The position numbers were made by a program, and so were the translations under genes. 64,000 nt of DNA, from NCBI GenBank assembly GCA_910583605.1, contig CAJTXN010000013.1, positions 1 through 64,000 on the forward strand. Direction: 5' to 3'. This DNA is from an uncultured Lachnospiraceae bacterium. Its GTDB lineage: Bacteria; Bacillota; Clostridia; Lachnospirales; Lachnospiraceae. Position 1 is the first letter of the stretch. Every line of letters starts with the position of its first letter. The notes beneath the pieces were generated by a model. It had not been told where the DNA came from. It saw only the letters and a list, made by a program, of their open reading frames with translations, and did not search any database. This document shows positions 63,034 through 64,000 of the stretch, piece after piece.

Positions 63034-64000
63034 GTGGTTGAATTAGATCAGTTTAAGTACAATCTGTCCCAGTATACGGAACCGCTTAAAGAATTGAGGG
63101 ATTCACTTTGACCTGGCGAATAAGCAGGATCGGATTATTGAGATAGAAAGAAATTTAGAATCGCCGGATATCTGGAATGAGCCGGATAAGGCGCAGTTGT
63201 TTGTTCGGGAATTAAAGGGATTAAAGGATGTTATAGAAAAGTTTGGGGGCCTTGAAAGCCAGTATGAGGATATTGAGACGCTGATCCAGATGGGATATGA
63301 AGAAAACGATGAAAGTATTCTGGTTGAAATTACATCCATGATGAATGAGTTTTCGGAGTCCTTTGAAACATTAAAAGTAAGTACGCTGCTTTCCGGAGAC
63401 TATGACAGAAATAATGCGATATTAACGCTTCACGCAGGGGCAGGAGGTACGGAATCCTGTGACTGGGCCAGTATGTTATCGCGTATGTACCAGAGATTTG
63501 CGGACAAAATGGGATTTTCTGTGGAGATACTGGATTTTCTGGATGGAGATGAAGCAGGGCTAAAGTCTGTCACTCTTCAGATTAACGGTGAAAATGCATA
63601 CGGATATCTGAAATCAGAAAAGGGCGTTCACCGGCTGGTACGGATATCACCGTTTAATGCAGCAGGGAAACGGCAGACATCTTTTGCATCCTGTGATGTC
63701 ATGCCGGAGATTGAAGATGATATCGACATTGAGATTAATGATGATGAACTCAGAATCGACACCTATCGAAGCAGCGGTGCAGGCGGACAGCATATTAACA
63801 AAACCTCATCGGCAATCCGGATTACCCATATTCCTACCGGGATTGTCGTTCAGTGTCAGAATGAACGTTCACAGTTTCAGAACAAAGACAAGGCTATGCA
63901 GATGCTGAAAGCGAAACTGTATTTACTGAAAAAAGCAGAGAATGCAGAGAAGGTTTCGGATATACGTGGAGAAGTAAAGGATATTAATTTTGGCAATCAG
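63034..64000 (+). CDS. prfB: Peptide chain release factor 2 with programmed +1 frameshift (3' end beyond window)
   Basis: GTG 63034 has AAGGAAG 8 bp upstream. After 25 codons the frame meets CTT TGA C (TGA at 63109-63111), preceded by a Shine-Dalgarno-like GAGGGA. A +1 slip continues as DLANKQDRIIE and is open to the window's end. RF2 features are present: the SPF tripeptide (RISPF) for UGA/UAA reading and GGQ in SSGAGGQHINKT (GGQ codons 63782-63790) for peptide release. The frameshift is the classic autoregulation that senses low RF2. The C-terminus is outside the window. Confidence 0.96.

Overview
The window looks like a chromosomal segment of a low-to-mid G+C Clostridia species, most likely a Lachnospiraceae member. 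Supporting signs are strong AGGAGG ribosome binding sites with frequent GTG/TTG starts, T-box leaders on the minus strand before a TrpB2-type gene and on the plus strand before tyrS, the hpf-secA-prfB order, a type-2 ArgC, many FtsX/Bce-type ABC modules, and C39, NlpC/P60, DUF4358 and DUF6273 proteins typical of that family. This is inferred from gene content; no taxonomic search was possible.

Layout. 1-4652: a two-component system followed by an ABC ATPase and a large FtsX-type permease. 4653-7960: a graveyard of integrative-element debris, with a frameshifted cysteine-rich KTR gene, a MobC tail joined back to back with a broken HTH regulator, an IS3-type insertion sequence lacking its catalytic part, and a frameshifted Dam methylase. 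7983-15048: a co-oriented block of an unknown protein, a BspA-like LRR protein, a DUF1848 protein, a large internally duplicated ankyrin protein, a HAD phosphatase and a SUFU-domain protein, resembling immunity or accessory arrays. 15158-16247: wreckage of an ATPase plus HNH pair resembling Septu-type defence genes. 16302-23209: mostly minus-strand genes (MATE, ALDH with an alcohol dehydrogenase remnant, lipase, ankyrin, TPR-like). 23475-26589: rarA, an unknown gene with a DGHHK motif, and a nadR pseudogene.

26617-32280: a second regulator/kinase/ABC/permease module, interrupted by a palindromic mobile element. 32285-39222: small housekeeping and stress genes (FAD-Rieske oxidoreductase, TrpB2 under a Trp T-box, Cu/Zn SOD-like protein, C39 peptidase, racemase, methyltransferase). 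39448-43116: an AT-rich four-gene island with its own near-consensus promoter (membrane protein, PaaK/CapK-like adenylating enzyme, exported protein, anchored trypsin-like protease). It is followed at 43338 by a TIR-transmembrane-DUF6273 protein.

44808-64000: core genes. These are a DHH phosphoesterase, tyrS under a Tyr T-box, a YbaK-type deacylase, a TetM/EF-G-like GTPase fused to a YacP/Rae1-like NYN nuclease domain, trmO, argC, a glycosyltransferase, an acetyltransferase, an SDR, an SH3-NlpC/P60 hydrolase, an XRE regulator, a cluster of DnaA boxes, hpf, secA and prfB with its programmed +1 frameshift.

The most notable structural observation is a pair of about 170-bp palindromic elements (near 28950 and 48010, in opposite orientation). 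Their arms differ between copies but co-vary within each copy, and each is bracketed by a direct repeat. A 67-bp palindrome near 23230 may be a deletion relative.
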